A DNA stretch of 64,000 bases from Candidatus Venteria ishoeyi (GCF_030378065.1 NZ_JAUCGJ010000010.1:38619-102618); one strand, 5' to 3'. Shown: positions 1 through 9,878, counted from the stretch's first letter. The notes: generated by a model not told the origin, from the letters alone. Made by a program: numbers and translations.

Positions 1-3000
1 CTGGTAGGCCACTTGCTACGACATGGTACAGACACAAATGCCTTTAAAGGTTTGTTAAAAAAATTAGAAAATTTAGATCAGCCTACATTGGCACGGGAAC
101 TGGCAAATACCTTCCCGGCTTTGGAAGACTCAGGAGCGCGGCCTTATTTGGTGGTGCCTTTGTATGGTTCGCAGAATGCGCCAAGTTTGCAATTAGCCTT
201 GCTGGAAGCTTTGTATGATAGCGTTTCTCGCGCCTCTGGTTTGGATGAGAAGCTGATTATTCCAAAAACAGAATATGATGCAGCGGTTACACGGTTTGAG
301 GATATTCTAGATCATAAGCCTGAGCTACAAGATGCCAGCTTGGATAAGTGGGGGCTGATGCAGGAGTTTTTAACGGCTGATAATTTATTGACAGGGCTAA
401 AAAAACGTACACCAGAAGCCTTGGAAACATTTAAAGCTTGGCATGTTAAGGTTTCAGCAGGAGCGGCGTTTCGTTCCGCAGATGCCGGGGGGAAAAATGT
501 TACAGAAGCCTACTTTGAAGCCTGTCAGAATTTAGCGAAGCAGCATGGTTATGCAGGTATCGCTATACTTTGGGATGAATTAGGTTATGCGCTGGAAAAC
601 CTGCTCACCAAGCGCCCATATAATGCTGTCAATGAAGTATTTGCTTTGCAGAATTTTATTGAGACTTTATGCGGCAAAAAAGATAACGGTCATTTATTAT
701 TTATGGGGCTGACGCACAGGGATTTAGGTAATTATGGCGTAGATTCCGGAGCAGAACAGACAGTTATACAACGTCTGCGTACTATTGAAGGCCGTTTTGG
801 AAATTTTCATATTGAGCTAAAAGCTACTGAGCAAGAAGGCTATCACTTGTTGGGGGGATTACGGGAATTTACCTCAAGAGGAGAGGCATACCTGAATGCA
901 GCAGATGAGAATTTGGAGGCTTTAACGGGGATATGCAGCAAGCTGGCTATATTTAATAATTTTGAGCCACAGGAATTGATGCATGTGGCACGCTTGTGTT
1001 ATCCACTACATCCAGTCACAGCCGCTGCTTTGTTTGGGATAGCTTCTCGTGGTAGTTATTCAGAAGCCAGTCGTACAATATTTACTTTTTATACTGAACT
1101 AGATAAAGAAACACAGGGCAAAGTGTTTAATCAGCAGGTGGATATACAGCGTTTGTATGGTGCTGAGTTAATTCGCTTGCCTGCATTATTGATGGTCTAT
1201 GAGCAATCTATCGCCCAGGAATTGCCTGCACTAGTCGATATGTATCATAACGCAGTGGCAAAGATTAAGGCGCAAGCGGATGCTGTAGAGCGCCGGGTGG
1301 CGGTGTTGACAGTAATGTTATTGGCGCGGGTGCTGGGGGATAATTTTCAGCCGACTGAAAAATTTCTGGCAATCACTTTGTACGATGCAACAGTAGACAG
1401 CGTGGAAGCCGCATATTTACAGGAAGACTTGGATTGGTTGAAGCAGGCACAGTTTATTTATAAGAATGATCGTACCGGCGTGTGGGAGCTGGAAAGCGGT
1501 GGCAACGTTGAAGTCGGTGGATTGATTGAAGAACAGGCGCAGCAGGTTGATGCGGGTATGGGCACGCATACCTTGTTAAATAATCATGTGGATATGTGCG
1601 CTGATCTATTTCCCCATTTAGGTATTCATGATTTGGATCCTTCCCCTGCGGGAATTGTGCGTGCATATGCGGTGCATTTGTTAGATACACCTTTTGAATC
1701 ACAATTACTGAAGTTAGACAATGAATGCCTATCGGCGCAGGTATTTCTGGTTTTACCCAAAGATGAGCGCGCCGCAGAAAAAGCGCGTATTTCATGCCGT
1801 CAGGCTATAGTAAAAAATGATCGCTTATTATATTTTTGGATTCCCCGCCAGGGTACGCGAAATCTTGATGCTCATTTACGGCGTTATGTCGCCATTGAGA
1901 GGCTATTACAGCAGGCTGGCACCGGGGACAGTATGCGTCGGCGTTTATTAATGGAGTGGGAAAATAACCGCTATGCTTTGATTAAGTTGCTGCGCGAATA
2001 TTTTGGTGGTAAAGGTCTGGAGGATGGTCAGGCACAGATTTTTGCCGCTGGAGATATAGATAATCCTTTATCTTGCCGCAGTTGGCATGAATTCCGTGAT
2101 CTAGTGGGAACCCAGGTCAATCTGTTGTATCCCAAGGAAGTACCGGTGCGGGCAATGAATGTGAATCATCTCTATGTGGAGAAAGCACGAAAAATTCCCA
2201 AGCTTGAGCATTTGCTGCATCATATTTTGCATTTTGATGAGGATGTCGCGGAAAAAGATCGCAATGACTTACTCGGAGAGAAAGAGACCAGTGAGCGTGC
2301 CGCAACCATTGACGGTACTTTGGGGAAATTTGCCAATGATTTATTTATTCAAGGTGCCGATGTTTGGGATATTAAAACATTAGAACAGGTAGATGAGCCA
2401 ATTAAGTCGGTATTACAATTGATGCGCGATGAGTTGGTGCGTAAACGAGAAAAAGCTTATCCCGTGTCAGAACTGCGTAAAACCTTATTAAATCCACCGT
2501 ATGGGATTCCATCTGCGGCAATGCCATTGTTTGCTGCCGTTGCCTTGCGGGCGGATTACAAACGCTTAAAGTGGGTGAATGGCAAAGGAGCATTTCATCA
2601 AAATTTAGCCTCAGCATTTAATGAGGGTACTAAGGCGCAGATTCGGCACGAGGATTTTAACCGGAAGCAGTTAAATTTATTACGGGCTTTGGCTAAAGCT
2701 TTGGAATGTGAGTGGGTTATCCAAGACGAGCATCAAGCAGCGCGGGAGACATTACAGGCGTTACGCAAACATATTGAAGCATTACCGGATGCCGTAAAAT
2801 ATACAGCAAAATTATCCAGGCAGGCACAGGATTTTGTTAGAGAAATCACGCAACCAGGCCGCTCATCGCATGAACTGGTAGATTTTTTATTGTTGCTCGA
2901 TGGCGTTAATGAGGCTTTACGGGATGGCTTAGAGATTGATGGCTATTCCGAGGTTACTCGTCTGTTACGAAATTTATTAGGAGAGTTTGATGAGATTGCG

Positions 3001-3474
3001 AATGCTCGCCAGAAAGAAATTCAGAATGTGTTATATGCTTTCCTTGATAATAAAGAAAAATTAATCGCAGGCTTGCAGGCAGGTAATCAAAACTGCATCG
3101 CTAATGCATTAAGTGCAGAAAAGGCATCGCAGATGGTTGCGCCTTTGGTTCAATGTCTGGCAAATAAGTCATTGGCAGAATGCTCTGATATGGAGACAGG
3201 GCGGCTTAGTGCAAAACTGGAAAATGTGCTGAATACCGCTTTAACACCTTTGCCACCGGTATCTTCACCGCTGACTGTGACGGGGACAACGAATAAGCCA
3301 GTAAATACATTGCCACTAGGAACAGTGAAACCAACAGAGAATACACCGGCTCGTGTCGTGATGGTGGATGATATTTTAGTGAGGTTTCGACAAGTGATCG
3401 ATCACTATAAAAATAAAGCGGATAAGCAAACACTGTTGCAGGCGGTGGATGCTTTACGGACAGAGTTACAATAA
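1..3474 (+). CDS. BREX/Pgl-type P-loop ATPase (BrxC/PglY-like), 5' truncated by window edge
   Basis: Large P-loop ATPase of a BREX/Pgl-type phage-defence operon. The frame is open to base 1, so the TTG at 13 is not the real start. The first residues (LVGHLLRHGTDTN) look like the helix just after a GSGKSH-type Walker A, so the P-loop probably lies a few codons outside the window. A Walker B-like stretch, GIAILWDELG, sits at about residues 182-191 counted from position 13. The remaining ~950 residues are helical with no recognised motif, as in PglY/BrxC proteins, which are usually over 1,100 residues. It precedes a PglZ gene by 26 bases. These ATPases are required for BREX defence, but their exact activity is not settled. 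The family call is firm mainly because of the neighbours; the subtype is inferred. The gene is visibly more A+T rich than the housekeeping genes from 11 kb on. Confidence 0.8.
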   Translation: MVGHLLRHGTDTNAFKGLLKKLENLDQPTLARELANTFPALEDSGARPYLVVPLYGSQNAPSLQLALLEALYDSVSRASGLDEKLIIPKTEYDAAVTRFEDILDHKPELQDASLDKWGLMQEFLTADNLLTGLKKRTPEALETFKAWHVKVSAGAAFRSADAGGKNVTEAYFEACQNLAKQHGYAGIAILWDELGYALENLLTKRPYNAVNEVFALQNFIETLCGKKDNGHLLFMGLTHRDLGNYGVDSGAEQTVIQRLRTIEGRFGNFHIELKATEQEGYHLLGGLREFTSRGEAYLNAADENLEALTGICSKLAIFNNFEPQELMHVARLCYPLHPVTAAALFGIASRGSYSEASRTIFTFYTELDKETQGKVFNQQVDIQRLYGAELIRLPALLMVYEQSIAQELPALVDMYHNAVAKIKAQADAVERRVAVLTVMLLARVLGDNFQPTEKFLAITLYDATVDSVEAAYLQEDLDWLKQAQFIYKNDRTGVWELESGGNVEVGGLIEEQAQQVDAGMGTHTLLNNHVDMCADLFPHLGIHDLDPSPAGIVRAYAVHLLDTPFESQLLKLDNECLSAQVFLVLPKDERAAEKARISCRQAIVKNDRLLYFWIPRQGTRNLDAHLRRYVAIERLLQQAGTGDSMRRRLLMEWENNRYALIKLLREYFGGKGLEDGQAQIFAAGDIDNPLSCRSWHEFRDLVGTQVNLLYPKEVPVRAMNVNHLYVEKARKIPKLEHLLHHILHFDEDVAEKDRNDLLGEKETSERAATIDGTLGKFANDLFIQGADVWDIKTLEQVDEPIKSVLQLMRDELVRKREKAYPVSELRKTLLNPPYGIPSAAMPLFAAVALRADYKRLKWVNGKGAFHQNLASAFNEGTKAQIRHEDFNRKQLNLLRALAKALECEWVIQDEHQAARETLQALRKHIEALPDAVKYTAKLSRQAQDFVREITQPGRSSHELVDFLLLLDGVNEALRDGLEIDGYSEVTRLLRNLLGEFDEIANARQKEIQNVLYAFLDNKEKLIAGLQAGNQNCIANALSAEKASQMVAPLVQCLANKSLAECSDMETGRLSAKLENVLNTALTPLPPVSSPLTVTGTTNKPVNTLPLGTVKPTENTPARVVMVDDILVRFRQVIDHYKNKADKQTLLQAVDALRTELQ

Positions 3475-3500
3475 TCATTTAAAAGGAATACTTAATTACA

Positions 3501-5807
3501 ATGCATCCGTGTATCCAGTTGCTTGTGGATGATTTTGATTTAGAAGATGGGGAGGATATTCATCTTGTTAATCCTGATGATATTCCCCATATTCGCCAAA
3601 AAATTTATGCTCACCTGGCATATGGACAGGGCGCTTTATCCATTCGTATGTCTTCCGTTTTTTTTCAGCGTTTTAAGAGTTTTGAGGGCGGTCAAGGTAT
3701 TACAGTTAAACGTATTTCCCCCTTTTTACAGTTGTCTCATCAACTGGGTGAAGCGCCACCTTTATGGCTGACTGATGCCTTAGCCGAGAAGCTAGGCTTA
3801 TATCAGCGGGGTGTATTATCTGATGAATTAAAGCGGTTAAATAACAGTACGGTGAAGGTTTTAGCTTTGCTGCACTCTGATTTATTGGCACAGGATAGTT
3901 GGCAGGCGTTTTGTGTAGCATTGCAGCAACAAACATCAGATTTTATTAATATTCTAAAAATTGATGTCGTGACTGCCTATTTACATACGCAGTTATCCAC
4001 TTTTATGCCGATTGAAATTGTTGCCGGTTTTTTAAAAAACTTGCAAGGTTGTAATGATATCGCTGAGTTTTTACGAGCACTGGCTTTGGAACAATACTGG
4101 GAAAAGCTACGGAAAGTGCTTGAACAGCATTGCTGGGTTGCTGATATTGCCTTACCTGCCCGCCAATTTTCCCCAGATTTGATTGCGCAGTTACCAGAGC
4201 TACCTTTGCAGGAACATCAAGCGCATGATTTAGTCGTCTGTTTATGTGATTTGCTAGATACAGTCGAGCGCCGTATTCGTATGGATGAACAGAAAGCTGG
4301 CGTATTGGCTGATTTTGTTTTTGTGGCTTGGCCACAAGTATTGGCGCATTTAGCACAGTTATTTCAGGATAACTCAGACATTGGCACTACTGCGCTACGT
4401 GATGTTTTGCAGACTATGGGAGGCGATGAGGCGCGCAAGTTAGCCGTGCGTGTCAATGAACATTTGCAATATGCACCTTGTGAAGTATTACCGGAAAATG
4501 CGCCGGTAGAGCAGGTTTTAGACTGGAGTGAGCGTTATTTTTCCTATACTTTGCGTGAGTTTTTGCATGGACGCGAACCCCAAAATAGTATTTGCCAAAG
4601 TTTCAGTCGCTGGGTATATGCGCAGCAACCTCGTATTATGCGCTCTAATGCGGATTGGCGCAGTATCGCACCAACAATTGAGCAGTATTTAAGTGAAGAT
4701 TATCTGGTATTGGTGTTTATGGTTGATGCCTTAGGTGCTATTCATGCAGACATGCTGGAGAGAATTTTACGTGAGCGGGTTAATGATTTGCATATTGATT
4801 CACGCACCGTGTTTGCACCACTACCAACTTTGACTGAAGTGGGTAAGGCTGCGGTGCTTACGGGGCAGGCTGCAAGTGAAGTTTCAAGTGATTATGAAAA
4901 GGCATTGCGACAACGTTATGCGACTTGGTTGGAACAGCCTGAATCCTTGAAAATTGTAAAAAGTTTTCGTGAATCAAGTGAACATTTAGATGCCAATACA
5001 CGTTTGTTGGTCTATTTTGAAAATCGTTTGGATGAACGTTTACATGGTTGTTTGAGCTTTGCAAAACATCGTGAGGAAGTTGAGCCAATATTAAAGCAGT
5101 TGACACGCAGTTTGGCTGACTGGGTTAAAGATGCGGTACATTTGGGTAAAAAACCTATCATTTTGATTACGGCTGATCATGGTGCAACGACAATTGCCCA
5201 AAAGGAAGCTTGTCATTTAACTGAAACGATAATCAAAGATCGGGTACTGCAAACTAATGAGGAACAAGCACATAATTTGCCAGATGATTTTGTTTTTATC
5301 CCTGGCAGGAAGCCAAAGGGTTATGCTGTACCTTTAAAGCGTATACATTTTGGTGATACGCCCTTAACTCATGGGGGGCTAACCCCTGAAGAAGTGTTTA
5401 TTCCTTTGTTTACCTTGAGCAGGGAGGCTTTGCAGGCAGATGAAAAAATACCTATTAAAGTGAATGTGCTCAAACCGCGCTGCCCAACTCTGGAAAAGGG
5501 TTGGCATTTAGAGCTATCCATATTACCCCGCATACGCCTGAATAAATTGCAGTTGCAGTTTAATGAGCCATTTGATGCCAATACGCCAAATTATAGTGAT
5601 TTACAGGCACACAGTGAAACCAAAATTCCTTTGCAGTTGGTTTCAGAACAGGCACAGTCAGGATTAACTCAAGTGGATTTAACATTGCGCTACCTACCAG
5701 ATAAGCAGACTACATGGACATCTTTGACGGTCAATTTATCTTTAGATCTGGTTGCACCTCTCATGCAACAGACGCAGGAAGCAGATAATTTTAATAAAAT
5801 GTTTTAA
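3501..5807 (+). CDS. pglZ: PglZ-domain protein (BREX/Pgl phosphatase-fold component)
   Basis: A 768-residue protein with the alkaline-phosphatase-fold PglZ domain in its second half. Visible hallmarks are VFMVDALGA (metal-binding Asp at about 409), LPTLTEVGKAA (about 441-451), ITADHGATT (about 556-564) and the typical THGGLTPEE (about 623-631). The first ~390 residues are helical and unassigned. PglZ is the signature protein of BREX and Pgl systems; its biochemical role is poorly known. The gene lies 26 bases after the BrxC/PglY-like ATPase and 14 bases before a BrxL-like gene, so all three should be one transcript. The ATG at 3501 has an AAAGGA-like site about 14 bases upstream. Family identification is confident; the type-4-like assignment comes from gene order. 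Confidence 0.9.
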   Translation: MHPCIQLLVDDFDLEDGEDIHLVNPDDIPHIRQKIYAHLAYGQGALSIRMSSVFFQRFKSFEGGQGITVKRISPFLQLSHQLGEAPPLWLTDALAEKLGLYQRGVLSDELKRLNNSTVKVLALLHSDLLAQDSWQAFCVALQQQTSDFINILKIDVVTAYLHTQLSTFMPIEIVAGFLKNLQGCNDIAEFLRALALEQYWEKLRKVLEQHCWVADIALPARQFSPDLIAQLPELPLQEHQAHDLVVCLCDLLDTVERRIRMDEQKAGVLADFVFVAWPQVLAHLAQLFQDNSDIGTTALRDVLQTMGGDEARKLAVRVNEHLQYAPCEVLPENAPVEQVLDWSERYFSYTLREFLHGREPQNSICQSFSRWVYAQQPRIMRSNADWRSIAPTIEQYLSEDYLVLVFMVDALGAIHADMLERILRERVNDLHIDSRTVFAPLPTLTEVGKAAVLTGQAASEVSSDYEKALRQRYATWLEQPESLKIVKSFRESSEHLDANTRLLVYFENRLDERLHGCLSFAKHREEVEPILKQLTRSLADWVKDAVHLGKKPIILITADHGATTIAQKEACHLTETIIKDRVLQTNEEQAHNLPDDFVFIPGRKPKGYAVPLKRIHFGDTPLTHGGLTPEEVFIPLFTLSREALQADEKIPIKVNVLKPRCPTLEKGWHLELSILPRIRLNKLQLQFNEPFDANTPNYSDLQAHSETKIPLQLVSEQAQSGLTQVDLTLRYLPDKQTTWTSLTVNLSLDLVAPLMQQTQEADNFNKMF

Positions 5808-5821
5808 GTAGGCGCATTACA

Positions 5822-7225
5822 ATGGCAATTAATTCAGATTTTGATCATAAACTCATTAGTATTTTTGGTGATATTAGTATTGATAAAGCAGCGGTGCGAG
5901 ACTTAAAAATTCGTGATGCACGCACTATTACCAGTTTTGTAGAGGAATGGCTGGTTTCACGTTATCAGCAACCGGGTAAAAGTAATGCGCAAGTGTATGC
6001 AGATATTACCGATTTCATGAGTAAGCACTTGCCGACAAAAAATGAAAAACAAACAATTAAACATCGCCTGAATCAAGGGGAGTCAATTGTATTACTTGAT
6101 CGCTTTACGGTTAGTGTGGATATTAAAAAGAAGCAAAGTTTTATCAAGATACCATGTCTGGATGAGAATAATGCTGTTGTAGATAATGGCGTTCTGGATG
6201 CAAATCCTGGTTTGCTCAGTGGTGGTCAATGGGGCGCGGGACGCTTATATGTCAGGCCGGAAGGGAATGCTCATATTATTGAATTAGTGGAGTTTAAGCC
6301 AATGCAGTCAGGCCAGGTGCGGCTGGACAATATTATTGAAGCGCGTCAGCAATTTAGCACACAGGAATGGATACATGTACTGTTGCGTACTATGGGTTAT
6401 GAGCCCAGCGCCTACTCTGAAGCCGAGCAATGCCGAATAATTTTGCGTCTATTGCCTTTGGTGCAGAAAAATTTGAATATGATGGAGCTGGCACCCAAAG
6501 GCACGGGGAAGTCGTTTATTTATGACAATCTCAGTCGTCATGTATGGCTAACGACTGGCAAACTAAGTCGTGCTCAATTATTTAAAAATTTGAATACTAA
6601 AGAAGAAGGTTTGTTGGCACGCTTTGATGTACTTGTTTTGGATGAGGGACAGTCGCTTGAATTTACTGGTAGTGGGGATATTCATGCTAACTTCAAAAAT
6701 TATCTGGAATCTGGACACTATTCTATAGGTCAGGATAAAGTTACCAGTGAATGTGGCTTGATGTTATTAGCAAATATTGATTTATCTTCAAATAAGCAAC
6801 CTCGCCGCCCAGATTACATTCGCCACCTGCCGGAAATGTTTCATGATGATGCGCTGATGGATAGGTTTCATGGCATTATCCCTGGTTGGGAAATTCCTCG
6901 TTTTAGGACTGAACATGCTGCGCAAGGGCCAGGCATCAAAGCCGATGTATTTGGTGAATATGCAAACCAAATCCGAATTGCTGGGCATTATGAGCTTCCC
7001 TATGGGGAAGTGCCTATACTAAAAGGGGATACCCGTGACAAAAATGCAGTGGAGCGTTTAGCTAAGGCCTTATCAAAGTTACTGATGTTGAATCCTGACG
7101 ATGCAGAGTATGAAAATTATGTGCTGCACCCAGCAATGGACTTGCGAAAACGGGTACGAACCCAGTTAGCGGAATTGAACCCACATGAGTTTTCAGCGGC
7201 TTTGGATGTGAGTATAAGTGCTTAA
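5822..7225 (+). CDS. brxL: BrxL-like AAA+ ATPase lacking the Lon peptidase domain
   Basis: 467 residues. The N-terminal ~200 residues match the BrxL start. A AAA+ core follows: Walker A APKGTGKS at about 224-231, Walker B VLVLDEGQS at about 270-278, and MDRFHG with a probable arginine finger at about 346-351. Type I BrxL proteins are near 680 residues and carry a C-terminal Lon-like protease domain. This one ends about 110 residues after the arginine-finger region and shows no Ser/Lys protease dyad. The shorter form fits BREX type 4-like loci. BrxL is thought to be a DNA-binding effector-type AAA+ ring. It lies 14 bases after pglZ and 36 bases before the methyltransferase gene. Confidence 0.87.
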   Translation: MAINSDFDHKLISIFGDISIDKAAVRDLKIRDARTITSFVEEWLVSRYQQPGKSNAQVYADITDFMSKHLPTKNEKQTIKHRLNQGESIVLLDRFTVSVDIKKKQSFIKIPCLDENNAVVDNGVLDANPGLLSGGQWGAGRLYVRPEGNAHIIELVEFKPMQSGQVRLDNIIEARQQFSTQEWIHVLLRTMGYEPSAYSEAEQCRIILRLLPLVQKNLNMMELAPKGTGKSFIYDNLSRHVWLTTGKLSRAQLFKNLNTKEEGLLARFDVLVLDEGQSLEFTGSGDIHANFKNYLESGHYSIGQDKVTSECGLMLLANIDLSSNKQPRRPDYIRHLPEMFHDDALMDRFHGIIPGWEIPRFRTEHAAQGPGIKADVFGEYANQIRIAGHYELPYGEVPILKGDTRDKNAVERLAKALSKLLMLNPDDAEYENYVLHPAMDLRKRVRTQLAELNPHEFSAALDVSISA

Positions 7226-7261
7226 ATTTCTTTTTGATGGGAAATTTATATCAACAAAAAT

Positions 7262-9301
7262 ATGAACTATACCATTTATAAAAAACTCATCCAGCAAGTG
7301 ACTTCTGCAAAATATCCGGGTAAACATTTGCCTGATGCAGTTTATGTGCATAGTTCTGCGCTCACGGCTTTGCCTGTTGAACTGCAAAGTTTGTTAAGTG
7401 ATACCATCCAAAATTTAGCTTTACAGTCTTTTGAATATCAGTTGGTTAAATTCTCCAAACGCGATTTCAAGCTTTCCCTGCTGGCCTACCCAGATTTTTT
7501 CACGGAAGCCTTTCCGGTGCTGCACAGCAGTTGCACCATTGATTTAATGAAAGGCCGCTATCGCCTGACTTCTTATCTGGAATCCAAAAATCCGCCGATT
7601 CTGCACCGCAAGGAAACCATGCTGTTAGCGGAACATCCCGATATTCCACGTTTTCAGGCTTTAACCCAGGCTTGTGAACAGGCGGGTTTATTTGAGAACC
7701 CGCGCAGCATCGGTTTTAAGCAGAACTGGTTGCGTTTGATTCGGCGTAAGGGTTATCAGTTAGTTGATGGGCAGTTGCAACAACTGGCGCAGCTTGTTGA
7801 AGCGGCGGAACCGATAGCGCAAGATACGGCAATTCACCGCCACAAGACGGCAATTCGCCGTTATGCCTTGTCCAAACCCATGCAAACACTGATGCAGCAT
7901 GATTATTTGAATGGTCATTACAGCCTGTTTGATTATGGCTGTGGGCAGGGTGATGATATACGCGAGCTGGCGGCGCATGACTTGCAGGTATCCGGTTTTG
8001 ACCCGGTGCATCAGCCGGATATATCCAAACAAGCAGCAGATATTGTTAATCTGGGTTTTGTGCTTAATGTTATCGAAGACCCACAGGAGCGCCTTGCTTG
8101 TTTGCGTGAGGCATTTAAGCTGGCGCAGCGGGTGCTGGTGGTGTCGGTGATGCTGGGCAATGCAAAGCTGCTGGCGAAGTTTCAGCGTTTTGGCGATGGC
8201 GTGTTGACGCAGCGTAATACGTTTCAGAAATATTACAGTCAGGGTGAGTTAAAAGCTTATATCGAAAGCAGCTTAGGGCTTAATGCCATTGCGGTAGCGC
8301 CCGGTATTTTTTATGTGTTTCGTGATGCTCTGGATGAGCAGGTATTTTTAAATAAGCGTTTTCAGGTGCGGCGGGAATGGCGGCAGTTGACGCAACCGAC
8401 AAAACCAATCCAGCTTAAGCAGCAACAAAACCTGTTTGATAAGCATCGGCAGTTATATGAATATCTGTGGGAGGTTGCGCTGGATTTGGGGCGTTGCCCG
8501 GTCAGCAGTGAGCTGGAGCAGACGGAGCTGATACGCCAGGCATTTGGTTCCTTGCGCAAGGCATTTGACCGCGTGGTCAACTTTTACGGGGTGGATGTAT
8601 TTGAGCAGGCGCAGCAGGCGCGAGCGGAGGATTTGCGGGTGTATCTGGCGCTGGAGAAATTCAGTGGGCGCAAGCCTTATACGCATTTACCGGAAAGCCT
8701 TAAGCGTGATGTTAAAGCCTGGTTTGGTGATTATAAAAATGCCCAGGCCAAGGCAACCCAGCTTTTGTTTGCGGTGGGCAATGTAGAACAGATTCAAGCC
8801 GCGTGTGAGCAGGCGCAGGAGTTAGGCTATTTACAGGCGCATAAGGCACTGACCCTGCACCGTTCGCAAGTCGGTCAATTACCGGCGATATTGCGGGTGT
8901 ATATCGGCTGTGCCACGCAGTTATACGGGGATGTGGACAGCGCGGATTTAATCAAAATTCATATCTATTCCGGCAAGGTCAGTTTGATGGTGTATGATGA
9001 TTTTGCCAATAAACCCCTGCCGGAATTACAGGAACGTATCAAAATCAAACTGCGTGAGCAGGCGATAGATTTTTTTGATTATGTGGGGGAGTATCAGCCG
9101 CAGCCTTTATATCTTAAGTCTTTGTATATTCCGCCGGATTTTCCTAATTATGAGAAACAACATAAGTTTGATGAAAAACTGCTAAAAACCGGCTTGTTTG
9201 ATTTATCGGCTTATGGGCCGAGACGTGATGCGTTTTATGCGGCGCTGGCGCTAAATAAATATCAGGTACGGGGTTTTCAATTGGTGAAACGGCGAAAATA
9301 A
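7262..9301 (+). CDS. DNA phosphorothioation-associated putative methyltransferase
   Basis: 679 residues. A class I SAM-binding motif, FDYGCGQGDD, is at about 223-232, followed by VSGFDPVH (acidic end of strand 2) at about 243-250. The sequence resembles the family annotated as DNA-phosphorothioation-associated putative methyltransferase, which accompanies Dnd/Pbe loci. The N-terminal ~200 residues (LVKFSKRDFKLSLLAYPDFF onward) and the C-terminal ~300 residues are unassigned; the C-terminal part ends in a basic QVRGFQLVKRRK tail. Substrate and target are unknown. It is the last gene of the defence operon, 36 bases after brxL, and is followed by a small hairpin. It could modify DNA for self/non-self discrimination, but that is inference. 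Confidence 0.8.
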   Translation: MNYTIYKKLIQQVTSAKYPGKHLPDAVYVHSSALTALPVELQSLLSDTIQNLALQSFEYQLVKFSKRDFKLSLLAYPDFFTEAFPVLHSSCTIDLMKGRYRLTSYLESKNPPILHRKETMLLAEHPDIPRFQALTQACEQAGLFENPRSIGFKQNWLRLIRRKGYQLVDGQLQQLAQLVEAAEPIAQDTAIHRHKTAIRRYALSKPMQTLMQHDYLNGHYSLFDYGCGQGDDIRELAAHDLQVSGFDPVHQPDISKQAADIVNLGFVLNVIEDPQERLACLREAFKLAQRVLVVSVMLGNAKLLAKFQRFGDGVLTQRNTFQKYYSQGELKAYIESSLGLNAIAVAPGIFYVFRDALDEQVFLNKRFQVRREWRQLTQPTKPIQLKQQQNLFDKHRQLYEYLWEVALDLGRCPVSSELEQTELIRQAFGSLRKAFDRVVNFYGVDVFEQAQQARAEDLRVYLALEKFSGRKPYTHLPESLKRDVKAWFGDYKNAQAKATQLLFAVGNVEQIQAACEQAQELGYLQAHKALTLHRSQVGQLPAILRVYIGCATQLYGDVDSADLIKIHIYSGKVSLMVYDDFANKPLPELQERIKIKLREQAIDFFDYVGEYQPQPLYLKSLYIPPDFPNYEKQHKFDEKLLKTGLFDLSAYGPRRDAFYAALALNKYQVRGFQLVKRRK

Positions 9302-9314
9302 CATGATGTAGAAA

Positions 9315-9332
9315 CGTAGAGAAGTCTCTACG
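9315..9332. terminator. Perfect hairpin after the defence operon
   Basis: Arms CGTAGAGA and TCTCTACG with a two-base loop lie 13 bases after the methyltransferase stop. There is no clear T-run, so it may be a weak terminator or a short dispersed dyad. A related GAGACGTAGCA hairpin occurs at 48547-48569. Confidence 0.4.
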
Positions 9333-9431
9333 ACTTGTATTAAACTTATGCCATATTATTCGCTTTTTCAAGCATTAAGCGTTATAAAATATATAGATTT
9401 AAGTACATTGACTATTTTTAAGAGAACAATC

Positions 9432-9878
9432 ATGAAAAAATTCAGAATTTCCCGCATGAAAAAACAGGCTGGTTTTACGCTGCTGGAAATGTTAGTGGTG
9501 TTGGTTATTATCGGTCTGTTGGCAGGATTGGTGGGGCCGCAGTTATTTGGTCAGGTGGATGAGGCGAAAGTCAAAACCACCAGAACCCAGATTAAAATGC
9601 TCAAAGGCGCGCTGGAAACCATGCGCCTGGATATTGGGCGCTTTCCCACTGCGGAAGAAGGCTTGGGGTTGTTGAGCGCGCCACCGGCAGAAGAGCGGAT
9701 TAAGGCCATGTGGAAAGGCCCGTATATGGATGAGACAGTGCCTAATGATCCCTGGAATGTACCTTATCAATATGCAGTGCCGGGGGGGAATGGTCGCCCG
9801 TTTGCGCTGTATTCCATGGGCGCAGATGCTAAGCGTGGTGGCGAGGCTTATGATGCGGATTTGGGGTATTTACCCTGA
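9432..9878 (+). CDS. gspG: Type II secretion major pseudopilin GspG
   Basis: 148 residues from the ATG at 9432. The prepilin peptidase site AG/FTLLEMLVVL, with Glu at +5, starts a hydrophobic helix. The GspG core follows: TRTQIKMLKGALETMRLD, FPTAEEGL and DPWNVPYQY. The usual calcium-loop end is recognisable (YSMGADAKRGGEAYDADLG). An upstream in-frame ATG at 9348 would add 28 residues before the leader and is not credible; MKKFRISRMKKQAGF is a normal positively charged class III leader. GspG forms the periplasmic pseudopilus that pushes folded exoproteins through the outer-membrane secretin. It heads a gspG-gspH-gspI row. Confidence 0.93.
   Translation: MKKFRISRMKKQAGFTLLEMLVVLVIIGLLAGLVGPQLFGQVDEAKVKTTRTQIKMLKGALETMRLDIGRFPTAEEGLGLLSAPPAEERIKAMWKGPYMDETVPNDPWNVPYQYAVPGGNGRPFALYSMGADAKRGGEAYDADLGYLP

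Noticed and set aside
9348..9431. Longer GspG starting at 9348
   Set aside because: It would put 28 extra residues ahead of a normal prepilin leader; 9432 gives the standard form.
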